Below are positions 18,056-26,648 of a DNA stretch of 64,000 nt, piece by piece. The notes under the pieces were generated by a model. It was not told the origin of the DNA. It saw only the letters and a program-made list of their open reading frames with translations, and ran no database searches. The DNA is from Paracoccaceae bacterium (GTDB lineage Bacteria; Pseudomonadota; Alphaproteobacteria; Rhodobacterales; Rhodobacteraceae): assembly GCA_024742405.1 (NCBI GenBank), contig JANSYP010000001.1:1612001-1676000 (forward strand), in the 5' to 3' direction. Positions within the stretch are counted from its first letter, which is position 1, and each line of letters begins with the position of its first letter. A program made the translations under genes and the position numbers.

Positions 18056-19021
18056 TTAGTTCTCGATGAAGCCGAGCTCGGTCAGCGCCGCGTTCATCTC
18101 GTTGACCGTCGACTCGACCTGGGGGCCCCAGACGTCGGAGCCTGCGACCGAGCTGCTGTCGAGCCCGGCGGAGTCCAGAAACGCCTGGAACACGGTGTGG
18201 TTCATCGAGCTGAGCAGGGCCGCTTCGATCTGATCGGCAACCTCGGGCGGAGTGTCGGCATGGACGGCAAAGCCGCGCACCGTCGAGAAGCTCACGGGAA
18301 TGTCCAGCTCCTTGGCCGTCGGCACGTCGGGGATCTTCGCCATGCGTTCGTCGGCCAGCACGACCGTCGGGCAGATATCGCCGGCCTCGATCTGCGATGA
18401 CGCCTCGGCGAGGTTCAGTACCGCGGCATCCACGGCGCCCGCGATCAGCTGCGTCGCCAGCTCTGCACCGCCATCGAAGGGCAGCATTTTGGGCGTCTGC
18501 ATCCCGCCCTTCATTGTGAACATGAAGGCAGACACGTCGTCGATATTGCCCAGATGGGTGACGCCATAGGTGATCGGCGCTTCTTTCTGCTGGGCAACGA
18601 AGTCCTCGGCGCTCTCATAGGTGCCGCATTTGGTCATCAGGATCTGCGGATCGTCGGTGGCCCGTGCGATCGGGCGCAGATCCTCGAGCGTCATGCCGCC
18701 CTGTCCCTTGGCCATGACCGCCGCATGGCCGACGGTGAAGGTCAGGATTGTGTAGCCGTCCGCCGGCACCGTCTTGTAATACTCCAGCGCCGCAGCCCCG
18801 CCGCCGCCGCGCTTGTTGACCACGACCATGTCCTGACCCAGCTCGCGGCGCGCCCGCAGCATCATCATGCGCGTGGTCACGTCGGTGCCGCCGCCATTGC
18901 CGGCATGGGTGACGACTTCGATGGTCTTGGCCGGAAACTCTTCCGCACTGACAAAGGTGGCTGCCGCCGCGCCCATCGACGCAAAGACGAAGGCAGACAT
19001 TCTAAGAGCTTGTTTTTTCAT
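18056..19021 (-). CDS. tctC: Tripartite tricarboxylate transporter, periplasmic binding protein TctC
   Basis: A 321-residue periplasmic solute-binding protein of the Bug/TctC family. A Sec signal peptide (MKKQALRMSAFVFASMG to VSA) precedes EEFPAKTIEVVTHAGNGGGTD, the family's opening strand and ligand loop. The start at 19021 is fixed by GGGAGGG upstream. It is the first gene of the 8.5-kb operon and the specificity subunit for the TctAB permease. Its promoter carries the GntR-type operators described separately. The name is by family; the ligand is inferred to be a sugar acid, not citrate. Confidence 0.93.
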   Translation of the reverse strand: MKKQALRMSAFVFASMGAAAATFVSAEEFPAKTIEVVTHAGNGGGTDVTTRMMMLRARRELGQDMVVVNKRGGGGAAALEYYKTVPADGYTILTFTVGHAAVMAKGQGGMTLEDLRPIARATDDPQILMTKCGTYESAEDFVAQQKEAPITYGVTHLGNIDDVSAFMFTMKGGMQTPKMLPFDGGAELATQLIAGAVDAAVLNLAEASSQIEAGDICPTVVLADERMAKIPDVPTAKELDIPVSFSTVRGFAVHADTPPEVADQIEAALLSSMNHTVFQAFLDSAGLDSSSVAGSDVWGPQVESTVNEMNAALTELGFIEN

Positions 19022-19092
19022 GATACCCTCCCGTTTTCTTGTCAGGATCACCACGGGTCGCCGCAGCGATCCGGTATGGTCCGATGCGGGCG

Positions 19093-19121
19093 GTCATAAT
19101 TGGTATTCCAAATGCCGTCAA
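19093..19121 (-). promoter_or_regulatory. Predicted sigma-70 promoter of the sugar-acid operon
   Basis: On the minus strand TTGACG (19116-19121) and TATGAC (19093-19098) are separated by exactly 17 bases, giving a good -35/-10 pair. The -10 lies 72 bases before the TctC start codon. The whole spacer is taken up by a TTGGTAT-type palindrome, so a bound repressor would exclude RNA polymerase. Prediction from sequence only. Confidence 0.6.
19099..19113. promoter_or_regulatory. GntR/FCD-type operator 1
   Basis: ATTGGTATTCCAAAT contains the palindrome TTGG-TATT-CCAA. It matches the TTGGTATACCAA pattern bound by FCD-class GntR regulators (UxuR/ExuR/LldR type). It sits in the 17-bp spacer of the predicted promoter, and the candidate binder is the GntR protein of the same operon. 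Confidence 0.7.
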
Positions 19122-19131
19122 CGGTATTCGG

Positions 19132-19149
19132 AATTTGGTATGCCAATTT
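19132..19149. promoter_or_regulatory. GntR/FCD-type operator 2
   Basis: AATTTGGTATGCCAATTT contains TTGG-TATG-CCAA, the second copy of the operator, with its centre 35 bases from that of operator 1 and just upstream of the -35 element. Between them, GGTATTC at 19123-19129 repeats the core and may be a weak third site. Confidence 0.7.
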
Positions 19150-19328
19150 GAGCGAGAGTACCCCCGAGCTTCGCGTACAGAAGACGCGCTTGTGCTTTGG
19201 TCGCCAATGGGTCGTTGCGCCGGGCGCTTGTCGGCACCTCCGTCTTTGCGGGACGCGCGGGCAAACAGGGCCGATCGGTCACGGTACCGCCCGCCCTGTC
19301 GCCGTCCCGGGTATGCCGCGCATCGCGG

Positions 19329-19795
19329 TCAGCTGTCGCAGGTGCGTGTGACGCGCAGGGTACGGCGGTCGTCTCCGTCCACGGTCGAGGCTTCCATTTC
19401 GCCCTTCGCGCCCTCGAATACGCCGGTGCCGCCGTCGATCGCATAGACGAACGTCTTGGTCAGAAGCTCTGTGGACCGGCTGTCCGCGCGATCGGAGACG
19501 CTGGAAAAGCTCAACGCTCCGGGCGGCATCAAGGTGGATTTCCAGTAGAACGCCCCGTTCGTCGCGTCCGTTTCATCGAACAGCTCCGCCGCACCGTGGT
19601 GTACATCTGCAAGGCCCGGACCGGGCTCGCCGCGGTCATCGGCGAAGACATCGTTGATCCTGTAACAGGCCGTGAAGTCGCCTCAAGCGTCCTGGGCGAT
19701 CGCCGGCAGCGCCGAGGTGAGAAGCGTCGCCGCCTGACAGAGCGCGCCGAAATCGGATCTGTTCCTACCATACCCCGCAGAAGCCCAAGTGCCGC
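19329..19795 (-). pseudogene. Degraded gene for a small secreted protein
   Basis: Reading one minus-strand frame from about 19795 gives a signal-peptide-like stretch (ALCQAATLLTSALPAIAQDA), then an in-frame TGA at 19683-19685, then a coherent 117-residue sequence: GDFTACYRINDVF, YWKSTLMPPGALSFSS, TKTFVYAIDGGTGVFEGA and TLRVTRTCDS, ending at 19329. The stop falls just after the expected signal cleavage site. No ATG opens the frame, so a second lesion near the start is likely. The GGTGVFEGA-GE pattern resembles small beta-barrel (allene-oxide-cyclase/dirigent-like) secreted proteins. Loss by nonsense mutation is the simplest reading; a sequencing error is possible. Confidence 0.55.
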
Positions 19796-19943
19796 AGGAC
19801 ATTCTGCACACCCAATGAGACCTTGGTTCCGCAAGCTAAACAGAGCTTTGGGTTCGCGCATAATGACATAGACCCGACCGCGCCCAGCCGCGCCGACGAC
19901 CCCGTACAATGGGGCGAGGCGGGCGCACTCCCTGCCGCCCGGA

Positions 19944-20852
19944 TCAGCGCTCCGGCGGCAGGTGCGTCAGCCCGTACTCGGCAAAGATCGCCTCGATCCG
20001 CCCGTCTTCGAGCGCATAGCGGATGGCGTCGTCGGCCCAGTAGCTCAGCGGGCGGTAGGCGAAATTGACGCCGAGCCCGAGGGTCCAGTCCCCCTTGGCG
20101 AAGCCGACCAGCGGCGGACGGTGCACCGCCACCCCCTCGCCCGCGCCCCATTCGAGCTGCGCCAGCGGCCCCATCGCGGCCATCACCTCGCCGGCCTCCA
20201 GCGCCGCCATCGCCTCTGCCATGGTGGGGAAACGGCGGATGTTGGGCAGCAGCTGCCCGCCGGGAAAGGAGGACAGGTAGAAATCGGCGATCGAATCATT
20301 CTCCACCGCCACCGTGTCGAATCGGAAATACGCCGGGGTCGGCCCGCCATCGCGGTACTCGGCCTCGTCATAGGCGATCGCGATCTCTTCGGCGGCATAC
20401 TGGCCGGTGAACACCACCTGCTCGACCCGGCATTTGAAGGCGCTGTCATAGGGCACCCGCATCATCACATTGCTGACGCGCCCGCCGATGATCGGGCCTT
20501 TCCAGACGTTGTTGCGCAGATCCGCGTCCAGGTTTTCGCCCGCAGCCACGAAATTGAACCGCGCCTCGACGCCGACATCCTCGGCGATCAGCTTCGCGAT
20601 CTCCACATCGATGCCGCGCGCCTTGCCCTTTTCTTCCCACGAATAGGGCGGGAAATCCTCGTAGACCGCGAAATCCATCCAGCCGCGCTCCTGGATCGTG
20701 TCCAGATCGTGGCCGACGATGTCGCGCGACGTGTTCTGCGGCTTGGGCTGCGGCACGAAATCGGCGCATGGGTCATCTGCCAGCGCGCCCCCGGAAAATC
20801 CGAGGGCGGCCAGCAGAGCGAGCGGGGCGGCGAGGCGATGGAGCGATCTCAT
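19944..20852 (-). CDS. xoxJ: XoxJ/MxaJ-type periplasmic protein of PQQ alcohol oxidation
   Basis: A 302-residue periplasmic protein of the family-3 solute-binding fold specialised as XoxJ/MxaJ, a helper of PQQ-dependent methanol dehydrogenases thought to aid their assembly or activation. Signal peptide MRSLHRLAAPLALLAALG to ALA precedes the mature part; YEDFPPYSWEEKGKARGIDVEIA is the binding-fold opening, and LDADLRNNVWKGP is a typical XoxJ/MxaJ block. It follows xoxG by 18 bases. The dehydrogenase it would serve lies 9 kb away on the opposite strand, at 30191-31960. Confidence 0.9.
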   Translation of the reverse strand: MRSLHRLAAPLALLAALGFSGGALADDPCADFVPQPKPQNTSRDIVGHDLDTIQERGWMDFAVYEDFPPYSWEEKGKARGIDVEIAKLIAEDVGVEARFNFVAAGENLDADLRNNVWKGPIIGGRVSNVMMRVPYDSAFKCRVEQVVFTGQYAAEEIAIAYDEAEYRDGGPTPAYFRFDTVAVENDSIADFYLSSFPGGQLLPNIRRFPTMAEAMAALEAGEVMAAMGPLAQLEWGAGEGVAVHRPPLVGFAKGDWTLGLGVNFAYRPLSYWADDAIRYALEDGRIEAIFAEYGLTHLPPER

Positions 20853-20870
20853 GCCTGCTGACTTGAGCCT

Positions 20871-21566
20871 TTACTGCGCCGCCGACAAGCCGACGGTCAG
20901 GGTTTCCTCGGCCTTGGAGAAATTGTTCGGATCGGCCGCGAGGATGGCTGCCGCGCGCAGCGCGACACTGTCGGCGACGGGCGCGCCCGACAGGGTTTCG
21001 ATCTGCTCGCCGATCTCCACCAGCTTGGCCTGCGCGGCGGTGGAATCCCCCGTCCCGTCCGCAGCCCAACTCGCGAGCTGGTCGCGGATCTCCATCAGCT
21101 CGGGGCTGAATTCCTCGATCTGCGCATCGTCCGGGCGCGTCTCGATATAGGAGCGGATCGCCCAGGCGGCTTTCTGGCCCAGAAGCTCTCCAAAGGCCGG
21201 CATCTTGGTGATCCCGTTCTGCGTGTAGCCCGAGATGAACCGCTCGACATACCACTCGTCGCCATACTCCTCGGCCTCCAGGAACCGCAGGTCCGGGGCC
21301 AGCCCGCCGGAGATGGACTCCAGCCCGTGGCAGCGCGCGCAGTTCTGGTTGTAACCCGACGCGCCGATGCGGATCGCCTCGGCCATCACCTCGTCGCCCA
21401 TCTCGCGGTACGGGTTCTCGGTCCGCCACTCCTCGGGATCTTCCAGATCCGGCAGCGTGTCGGTGTTCATGGGCTGCGGGGCGACATCGCCATGGGAAAA
21501 CGCAGCACCTGCGGCCAGAAGGGTCACGGCAGTCGCGGCGCCCAGTCGTCTCAGAATATCGGTCAT
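20871..21566 (-). CDS. xoxG: XoxG-type cytochrome c (electron acceptor of XoxF-like dehydrogenase)
   Basis: A 231-residue periplasmic c-type cytochrome. The signal peptide runs to about residue 24 (AAFSHG). The single heme site is Cys76-Ala-Arg-Cys79-His80, and Met122 in GITKMPAFG is the probable sixth ligand. It also shows RFLEAEEYGDEWY and GYTQNGITK, as in cytochromes cL of methanol oxidation. A helical C-terminal extension of about 80 residues (from EEFSPELMEIRDQ) follows the heme domain. The ATG at 21566 is the start, since upstream codons are not protein-like. Immediately followed by xoxJ. Expected role: taking electrons from the PQQ dehydrogenase to the oxidase chain. Confidence 0.88.
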   Translation of the reverse strand: MTDILRRLGAATAVTLLAAGAAFSHGDVAPQPMNTDTLPDLEDPEEWRTENPYREMGDEVMAEAIRIGASGYNQNCARCHGLESISGGLAPDLRFLEAEEYGDEWYVERFISGYTQNGITKMPAFGELLGQKAAWAIRSYIETRPDDAQIEEFSPELMEIRDQLASWAADGTGDSTAAQAKLVEIGEQIETLSGAPVADSVALRAAAILAADPNNFSKAEETLTVGLSAAQ

Positions 21567-21720
21567 GTCAGAGTGCCTCCTCGAGCATTGCGCAGACCTT
21601 ACCGACCGCGTTCGGACCTCGCGATTGGACTTTGGTTTGAGGCAGCATGACGCAGGTCTTTGGTCGTATTTCCTTACCGGCAGGGCTGGCGCTAGCCTTT
21701 CCGCGAAAGGGAGGACTACC

Positions 21721-22893
21721 GTGCTGATACGACTTCTGGTTGTGTCTCTCGCCATGCTTGCGGTGACGCCAGCGCAGCCACAGACCAAACTCGACATCCC
21801 CGTCATCTACCTGCGTCAAGAGGTGCCCGCACCCCCCGTTCTGTCCAATCTCGACCCGATCCCCGAGGATCGCGGCATCGCGGGCGCAGAGCTTGGGCTG
21901 ACGGACAATCTGACGACCGGGCGCTTCATGGGCCATGACTATACGCTCGATGTCATCACCGTGCCTCAGGACGGCGATCTACGCGGCGCGGCGGTCGATG
22001 CGCTCGGCCGCTCACGGCTCATCATCGTCGATGCGCCGGCCGACGATCTGCTCATGATCGCCGATCTGCCCGCGGCCGACGGCGCGCTGATCTTCAACGC
22101 GGCGGCGCCCGAACCGTTGCTGCGCGGCGCCGAATGCCGGGCCAACGTGTTCCACAGCCTGCCTTCGCTGGCCATGCGCACCGACGCGCTGATGCAGTTC
22201 CTGCAGAAACGCCGCTGGGACGATCTGGTGATGGTCGCCGGAACACGGCCCGCCGATAGCGCCTACGCCGAGGCGCTCGCGGCATCGGCCACGAAGTTCG
22301 GCCTCACCGTGCGGGACCGCAAGGACTGGGCCTTTGATGCGGATATGCGCCGCAACGCGTCTCAGGAAGTGCCGCTTTTCACTCAGGATTTCGGCACCTA
22401 CGATGTGCTGCTGATCGCCGACGAAACCCGGGATTTCGGCCGCTACCTCGCTTACAACACCTGGGAGGCCCGCCCCGTCGCCGGCTCCGAGGGGCTGGAG
22501 CCCGTGACCTGGGCGCCGGTGGTCGAACAATGGGGCGCGGCCCAGCTCCAGAACCGCTTTCGTGACCAGGCCGAGCGGGCCATGACCGGCCGCGACTATG
22601 CCGCCTGGGCCGCGATGCGCGCCATCGGTGAGGCTGTCACCCGGACGACCGCATCGGACGCCGCAACGCTGCGCGATTTCATGCTGTCCGACCAGTTCGA
22701 GCTTGCCGGCTTCAAGGGTCGCCCGCTCTCCTTCCGCACCTGGAACGGCCAGCTTCGCCAGCCGATTCCGCTGGTCACGCGCGCGGCGCTGGTCGCTCAG
22801 GCCCCGCTGGAAGGCTTCCTGCACCCGGTGACAGAGCTCGACACTTTAGGCGCCGACGCGCCCGAAACCGACTGCACCGCATTTACAGACTGA
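21721..22893 (+). CDS. PQQ alcohol dehydrogenase-associated ABC substrate-binding protein
   Basis: A 390-residue exported protein of the branched-chain amino-acid-like (type 1 periplasmic binding) fold, of the group known from PQQ-dependent alcohol dehydrogenase systems. Signal peptide: MLIRLLVVSLAMLAVTPAQPQ. Distinctive blocks are DIPVIYLRQEVPAPPVLSN, RSRLIIVDAPADDLL, and the later FKGRPLSFRTWNGQLRQPIPL. The start is GTG, fixed by GGGAGGA six bases upstream. It opens a plus-strand operon with the beta-propeller, small secreted protein, ATPase and ABC-2 permease genes. The cargo of this conserved ABC system is not known. Confidence 0.88.
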   Translation: MLIRLLVVSLAMLAVTPAQPQTKLDIPVIYLRQEVPAPPVLSNLDPIPEDRGIAGAELGLTDNLTTGRFMGHDYTLDVITVPQDGDLRGAAVDALGRSRLIIVDAPADDLLMIADLPAADGALIFNAAAPEPLLRGAECRANVFHSLPSLAMRTDALMQFLQKRRWDDLVMVAGTRPADSAYAEALAASATKFGLTVRDRKDWAFDADMRRNASQEVPLFTQDFGTYDVLLIADETRDFGRYLAYNTWEARPVAGSEGLEPVTWAPVVEQWGAAQLQNRFRDQAERAMTGRDYAAWAAMRAIGEAVTRTTASDAATLRDFMLSDQFELAGFKGRPLSFRTWNGQLRQPIPLVTRAALVAQAPLEGFLHPVTELDTLGADAPETDCTAFTD

Positions 22894-22916
22894 TCTCTTT
22901 CTAGAGAGGACCGACC

Positions 22917-23891
22917 ATGAAGACGACCCTCGCAGCCCTGCTTGCGACCTGCGCCGCCTTGCCAGCCCTTGCCGCGGGCGAGATCTGGGTGACCAACGAA
23001 AAGGACGACACCGTCAGCGTCATCGACGTCGAGACGCTGGAGGTCGTGCGCACGCTTCCGACCGGCGAACGTCCCCGCGGGATCACCTTTTCCAAGGATT
23101 TCTCTAAACTCTATATCTGCGCGTCCGACAGCGACACGGTGCAGGTCATGGACCCCGAGACCGGCGATATCCTCTACGATCTGCCCTCGGGCGAGGATCC
23201 CGAACAATTCGTCCTCCATCCGGACGACCGGCATCTCTACATCGCCAACGAAGACGACGCGATCACCACCGTGGTCGATACCGAAACGCGCCAGGTCGTG
23301 GCCCAGATCGATGTCGGGATCGAACCCGAAGGCATGGCCGTGAACGACGCCGGGACGGTCGCGATCACGACCAGCGAGACGACCAACATGGCGCACTGGA
23401 TCGACACCGAAACGCAGGAGCTCTTCGCCAACACGCTCGTCGATTCGCGTCCGCGCCACGCGGAGTTCACCAAGGACGACAGCGAGCTCTGGGTGTCGGC
23501 TGAGATCGGCGGCACCATCTCGGTCTTCGAGACCGACGGCCAGACCGAGATCGCCAAGATCGAATTCGAGATCGACGGAATGCATCCCGACCGTGTCCAG
23601 CCCGTGGGCTTCGAGTTCACCGACGACCAGAAAACCGCGTTCGTCGCCCTCGGACCCTCGAACCACATCGCCGTGGTCAATGCCGACACCTACGAGGTCG
23701 AGGACTACATCCTCGTCGGCCGCCGCGTCTGGCACATGGCCTTTAGCCCCGACAAGTCGCTGCTCTTCACCACCAACGGCGTGTCGGGCGACGTGACCGT
23801 GATCGACGTTGCCAACCGCGAGGCGATCAAATCGATCAAGGTCGGCCGCTTCCCCTGGGGTGCCGCAATGCGCCCCACCACGAGCGGGTGA
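22917..23891 (+). CDS. YVTN-family beta-propeller protein of PQQ-linked catabolism
   Basis: A 324-residue periplasmic seven-bladed beta-propeller with signal peptide MKTTLAALLATCAALPALAA. Repeats of about 42 residues follow the pattern IWVTNEKDDTVSVIDVETLE, LYICASDSDTVQVMDPETG, LYIANEDDAITTVVDTETR and so on, typical of YVTN/lactonase-like propellers. This subtype is regularly found with PQQ-dependent dehydrogenase ABC systems. It has no recognisable catalytic motif, so a scaffold or binding role is likely. It is 23 bases after the binding-protein gene. Confidence 0.88.
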   Translation: MKTTLAALLATCAALPALAAGEIWVTNEKDDTVSVIDVETLEVVRTLPTGERPRGITFSKDFSKLYICASDSDTVQVMDPETGDILYDLPSGEDPEQFVLHPDDRHLYIANEDDAITTVVDTETRQVVAQIDVGIEPEGMAVNDAGTVAITTSETTNMAHWIDTETQELFANTLVDSRPRHAEFTKDDSELWVSAEIGGTISVFETDGQTEIAKIEFEIDGMHPDRVQPVGFEFTDDQKTAFVALGPSNHIAVVNADTYEVEDYILVGRRVWHMAFSPDKSLLFTTNGVSGDVTVIDVANREAIKSIKVGRFPWGAAMRPTTSG

Positions 23892-23983
23892 CGCGCGCCC
23901 TCGCGCACATCAGACCAAACCACGAACATACCTGTACAAATTGTCCGTTTGGACGTTTCGTACAAACCTTAACGGAGACTGAC

Positions 23984-24436
23984 ATGACCCGCTTTCTGAC
24001 CGCTTGCGCACTGTGTGCCGCCCTGCCCTTTGCTGCTTTCGCCGATACGGATGGCGACGACGACAAGGGCTTCGGGCTGGCAGGCATCCTCTCGTCGGGC
24101 AATAAACAAGACCTGCCGCCGGTCACGCTCAGCGCCGGGATGCCCCTGTCCGATGCCGGTTGGCTATTGCAATCAGGGACTTACTACGAGTTCGAGATCG
24201 AAGCCGACGGCAGCCAGGAACTCGCGCTGGTGGGCCCGGAGTTCTTTCGCGCGATCTGGATTGATGAGATTGTGATCGAAGGGCTGGAGATTCGCCCCCT
24301 CGGCCTCGATAGTGTGGAATTCGACGAGGCCGGCACCATGGAGATCGGGTTTGTGGCAATAAAACCAGGTAATTACTACATGAAAGTCCCCGGCTCCACC
24401 GGCGAGACTCAGCGCATGGCGATCGTGATCGAGTGA
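23984..24436 (+). CDS. Small secreted protein of the PQQ-ABC operon, unknown
   Basis: A 150-residue exported protein: signal peptide MTRFLTACALCAALPFAAFA, an acidic DTDGDDDKG start to the mature chain, then a compact beta-rich body (SGTYYEFEIEADGSQELALVG, EIGFVAIKPGNYYMKVPG) that looks like an immunoglobulin/cupredoxin-type sandwich but shows no complete copper site. The ATG at 23984 has ACGGAGA upstream. It overlaps the ATPase gene by four bases (GTGA), so the two are translationally coupled. No family was recognised with certainty; context implies a role with the ABC system. Confidence 0.78.
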   Translation: MTRFLTACALCAALPFAAFADTDGDDDKGFGLAGILSSGNKQDLPPVTLSAGMPLSDAGWLLQSGTYYEFEIEADGSQELALVGPEFFRAIWIDEIVIEGLEIRPLGLDSVEFDEAGTMEIGFVAIKPGNYYMKVPGSTGETQRMAIVIE

Positions 24437-25149
24437 CCGGACTGGATGTCTCCAATGTCAGCTACGCCTATGGCGCGCGTCAGGCGTTGGACGACGTCAG
24501 TTTTACCGTCGAGCGGGGCGCATTCTGCGCCCTTCTCGGTCCCAATGGCGCAGGAAAATCAACGCTTTACGCGCTTCTGACGCGTCTGTTCAGCACCACC
24601 TCCGGCCAGATCGAGATCGCCGGCCAAGATCTCTCGAAGGCCCCCCTTGCCGCCCTCGCGCGCATCGGAGTCGTGTTCCAGCAATCGACGCTCGATCTCG
24701 ATCTGACCGTCGGCCAGAACCTCAGGTATTTCGCGGCTTTACAGGGTCTTGCGGGACGTTCTTCAAACACTGCCATCGATGCCGTGCTCGACCGGCTCGA
24801 CATCGCCGACCGCCGCAGCGCAAAGGTGCGCGATCTCAATGGCGGGCATCGCCGCCGCACCGAAATCGCCCGCGCACTGCTCCATGCGCCGGAGGTCCTG
24901 CTGCTCGACGAACCCACGGTCGGGCTCGACGCCGCGTCCCGTAAAGCATTGACAGACCACATACATCATCTCTGTATCGAGAGCGGACTCACGGTGCTCT
25001 GGGCCACGCACCTGACCGACGAGGTCGCCCCGGACGACCGTCTGGTGATCCTGCACCAGGGTCGTATCCTGCGCGACGGCATTGCACAGGAAATCGCGGG
25101 CAAGGATTTGACCGAGACCTTCTTGGATCTCACTGGCGCGGTTGAATGA
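24433..25149 (+). CDS. ABC transporter ATPase, PQQ alcohol dehydrogenase system
   Basis: A 238-residue ABC ATPase. Walker A is GPNGAGKST (about residues 36-44), the Q-loop is VVFQQSTLD, Walker B is VLLLDEPTVGLD and the H-loop is LWATH. The signature is LNGGHRRRTEIA rather than LSGGQ, an accepted variant in this exporter-like subgroup. The GTG start overlaps the previous stop codon and its own stop overlaps the permease start (ATGA). It is the motor of the ABC-2 permease that follows. Confidence 0.92.
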   Translation: MTGLDVSNVSYAYGARQALDDVSFTVERGAFCALLGPNGAGKSTLYALLTRLFSTTSGQIEIAGQDLSKAPLAALARIGVVFQQSTLDLDLTVGQNLRYFAALQGLAGRSSNTAIDAVLDRLDIADRRSAKVRDLNGGHRRRTEIARALLHAPEVLLLDEPTVGLDAASRKALTDHIHHLCIESGLTVLWATHLTDEVAPDDRLVILHQGRILRDGIAQEIAGKDLTETFLDLTGAVE

Positions 25150-26018
25150 AGTTAGACTCGCAAAACATTGAAAAGAAATCGCCTCTTTCCGAAGAAGATA
25201 CGGTCGTGATAGCCCGGCCGAGCCGCTTGCGGGCCGCGCTCATCGCCCTGGTCGCGATCGTCGCCCGCGAATGCCTACGCTTTCTGCAGCAGCGCGGCCG
25301 CTTCGTCGCGGCCCTCGTGCGTCCGCTCGTCTGGCTACTGGTCTTCGCCGCCGGGTTTCGCGCGGCCCTCGGCCTGTCGATCATTCCGCCCTACCAGACC
25401 TACATCACCTACGAGACCTACATCGTTCCGGGACTCTGCGGAATGATACTACTTTTCAATGGGATGCAGTCCTCGCTTAGCCTCGTCTACGACCGCGAAA
25501 TGGGCTCCATGCGGCTTCTGCTGACCTGCCCGTTGCCGCGCTGGTGGTTGCTGAGTTGCAAGCTTCTCGCCTCCACTGCGATCTCCATCCTGCAGGTCTA
25601 TGTCTTTCTCGCCTTTGCCGCTCTGATCGGAGTACACCCGCCTTGGCAAGGCTACTTTCTGATCTTTCCAGCTTTGGTGGTCGCGGGCCTGATGCTTGGC
25701 GCGCTTGGCCTCGCACTCTCAAGCTTTATCAAGCAGTTGGAGAACTTCGCCGGCGTGATGAACTTCGTCATCTTCCCGATGTTCTTCCTCTCCTCCGCAC
25801 TCTATCCGCTGTGGCGTATGGCCGAAAGCTCACCGCTCCTGCGCGATATCTGCGCCGCCAACCCCTTCACCTACGCCGTCGAGCTGATCCGCTTTGCCTT
25901 CTATCAGCAGTGGAACGGCACGGCCCTTGGGCTCACGCTCCTCTTCACCGCGATCTTCATGGGGCTGGCGATCTGGGGCTACGATCCGGGGCGCGCGCTG
26001 ATACGGCGCAAGGGCTGA
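25146..26018 (+). CDS. ABC-2 type permease, PQQ alcohol dehydrogenase system
   Basis: A 290-residue membrane protein with six helices and the ABC-2 arrangement: an amphipathic N-terminal stretch (LRAALIALVAIVARECLRF), first helix near residue 55, YETYIVPGLCGMILLFNGMQSSLS and the C-terminal FFLSSALYPLW block of type-2 exporters. It is coupled to the ATPase by an ATGA overlap. Together with the periplasmic binding protein and propeller it forms a mixed system: an exporter-type membrane unit paired with an importer-type binding protein. Substrate and direction are unknown. Confidence 0.9.
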   Translation: MKLDSQNIEKKSPLSEEDTVVIARPSRLRAALIALVAIVARECLRFLQQRGRFVAALVRPLVWLLVFAAGFRAALGLSIIPPYQTYITYETYIVPGLCGMILLFNGMQSSLSLVYDREMGSMRLLLTCPLPRWWLLSCKLLASTAISILQVYVFLAFAALIGVHPPWQGYFLIFPALVVAGLMLGALGLALSSFIKQLENFAGVMNFVIFPMFFLSSALYPLWRMAESSPLLRDICAANPFTYAVELIRFAFYQQWNGTALGLTLLFTAIFMGLAIWGYDPGRALIRRKG

Positions 26019-26096
26019 CCCATTTTACGACCATTGCAGGCACGACCTTGCAGCCAAAACCACGTAGGCTTGCGCTCGAACAGGTTTGGAGGCCCC

Positions 26097-26645
26097 ATGC
26101 GCTTTGGCATTTATGCAGTTGTTTTCGCTACCGCTTTACCGGCTGCCGCGGAACAGGCCATGGACAATGATCCCGGCGGCACGCTCAATCCTGACGAGAT
26201 GACATGGCAGACGTTCCGCGATCGCGCGCTTCGCGGCGAGGCCGATATGGTGCTCTGTTCGCAGGGCTACATGCTGACGAAGTCCGGCGACCACGAGACC
26301 GCCCGAATTCTGTTCGAGACCTGCGCCGAACAGGGCTGGACAGGTGCGATGACATGGTTGAGCCAGCTCGACAACAATGGGCTGGGGGCCGAGTACAACC
26401 CCGACGCCGCGGCGGAGTGGGATCGGCGCGCCGCCGAATTGGGCGACCCCGTGGGCAAGTTCAACTACGGGCTGGATCTGCTCCGCGGCCACGGCGTAGC
26501 CCAGGATCTGGAGCGCGGACGTGCATTGGTGGACGAAGCGGCGGAATACGGTCTGACCGATGCCAAGCGGTTGCAGGGTGCGGATTATGACCTCGACGTC
26601 GTGACACCCGATGCCGACAACTGGAAATACGGGCCGTTTTTCTGA
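26097..26645 (+). CDS. Sel1-repeat periplasmic protein
   Basis: A 182-residue protein with signal peptide MRFGIYAVVFATALPAAA and two to three Sel1-like (TPR-type) helical repeats: ILFETCAEQGWTGAMTWLSQL, AAEWDRRAAELGDPVGKFNYG, and RALVDEAAEYGLTDAKRLQG. Sel1 repeats bind partner proteins. GGAGG ends four bases before the ATG at 26097. It follows the ABC-2 permease by 78 bases on the same strand and converges with the NitT/TauT-type ATPase. Role unknown. Confidence 0.82.
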   Translation: MRFGIYAVVFATALPAAAEQAMDNDPGGTLNPDEMTWQTFRDRALRGEADMVLCSQGYMLTKSGDHETARILFETCAEQGWTGAMTWLSQLDNNGLGAEYNPDAAAEWDRRAAELGDPVGKFNYGLDLLRGHGVAQDLERGRALVDEAAEYGLTDAKRLQGADYDLDVVTPDADNWKYGPFF

Positions 26646-26648
26646 GAC

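Larger units (their letters stand above)
19022..19328. other. Intergenic region: sugar-acid operon promoter plus unassigned DNA
   Basis: This 307-base gap holds the promoter and operators of the TctC operon in its first 130 bases. From about 19150 to 19328, downstream of the degraded gene, I see no gene, RNA or convincing terminator. Confidence 0.6.
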
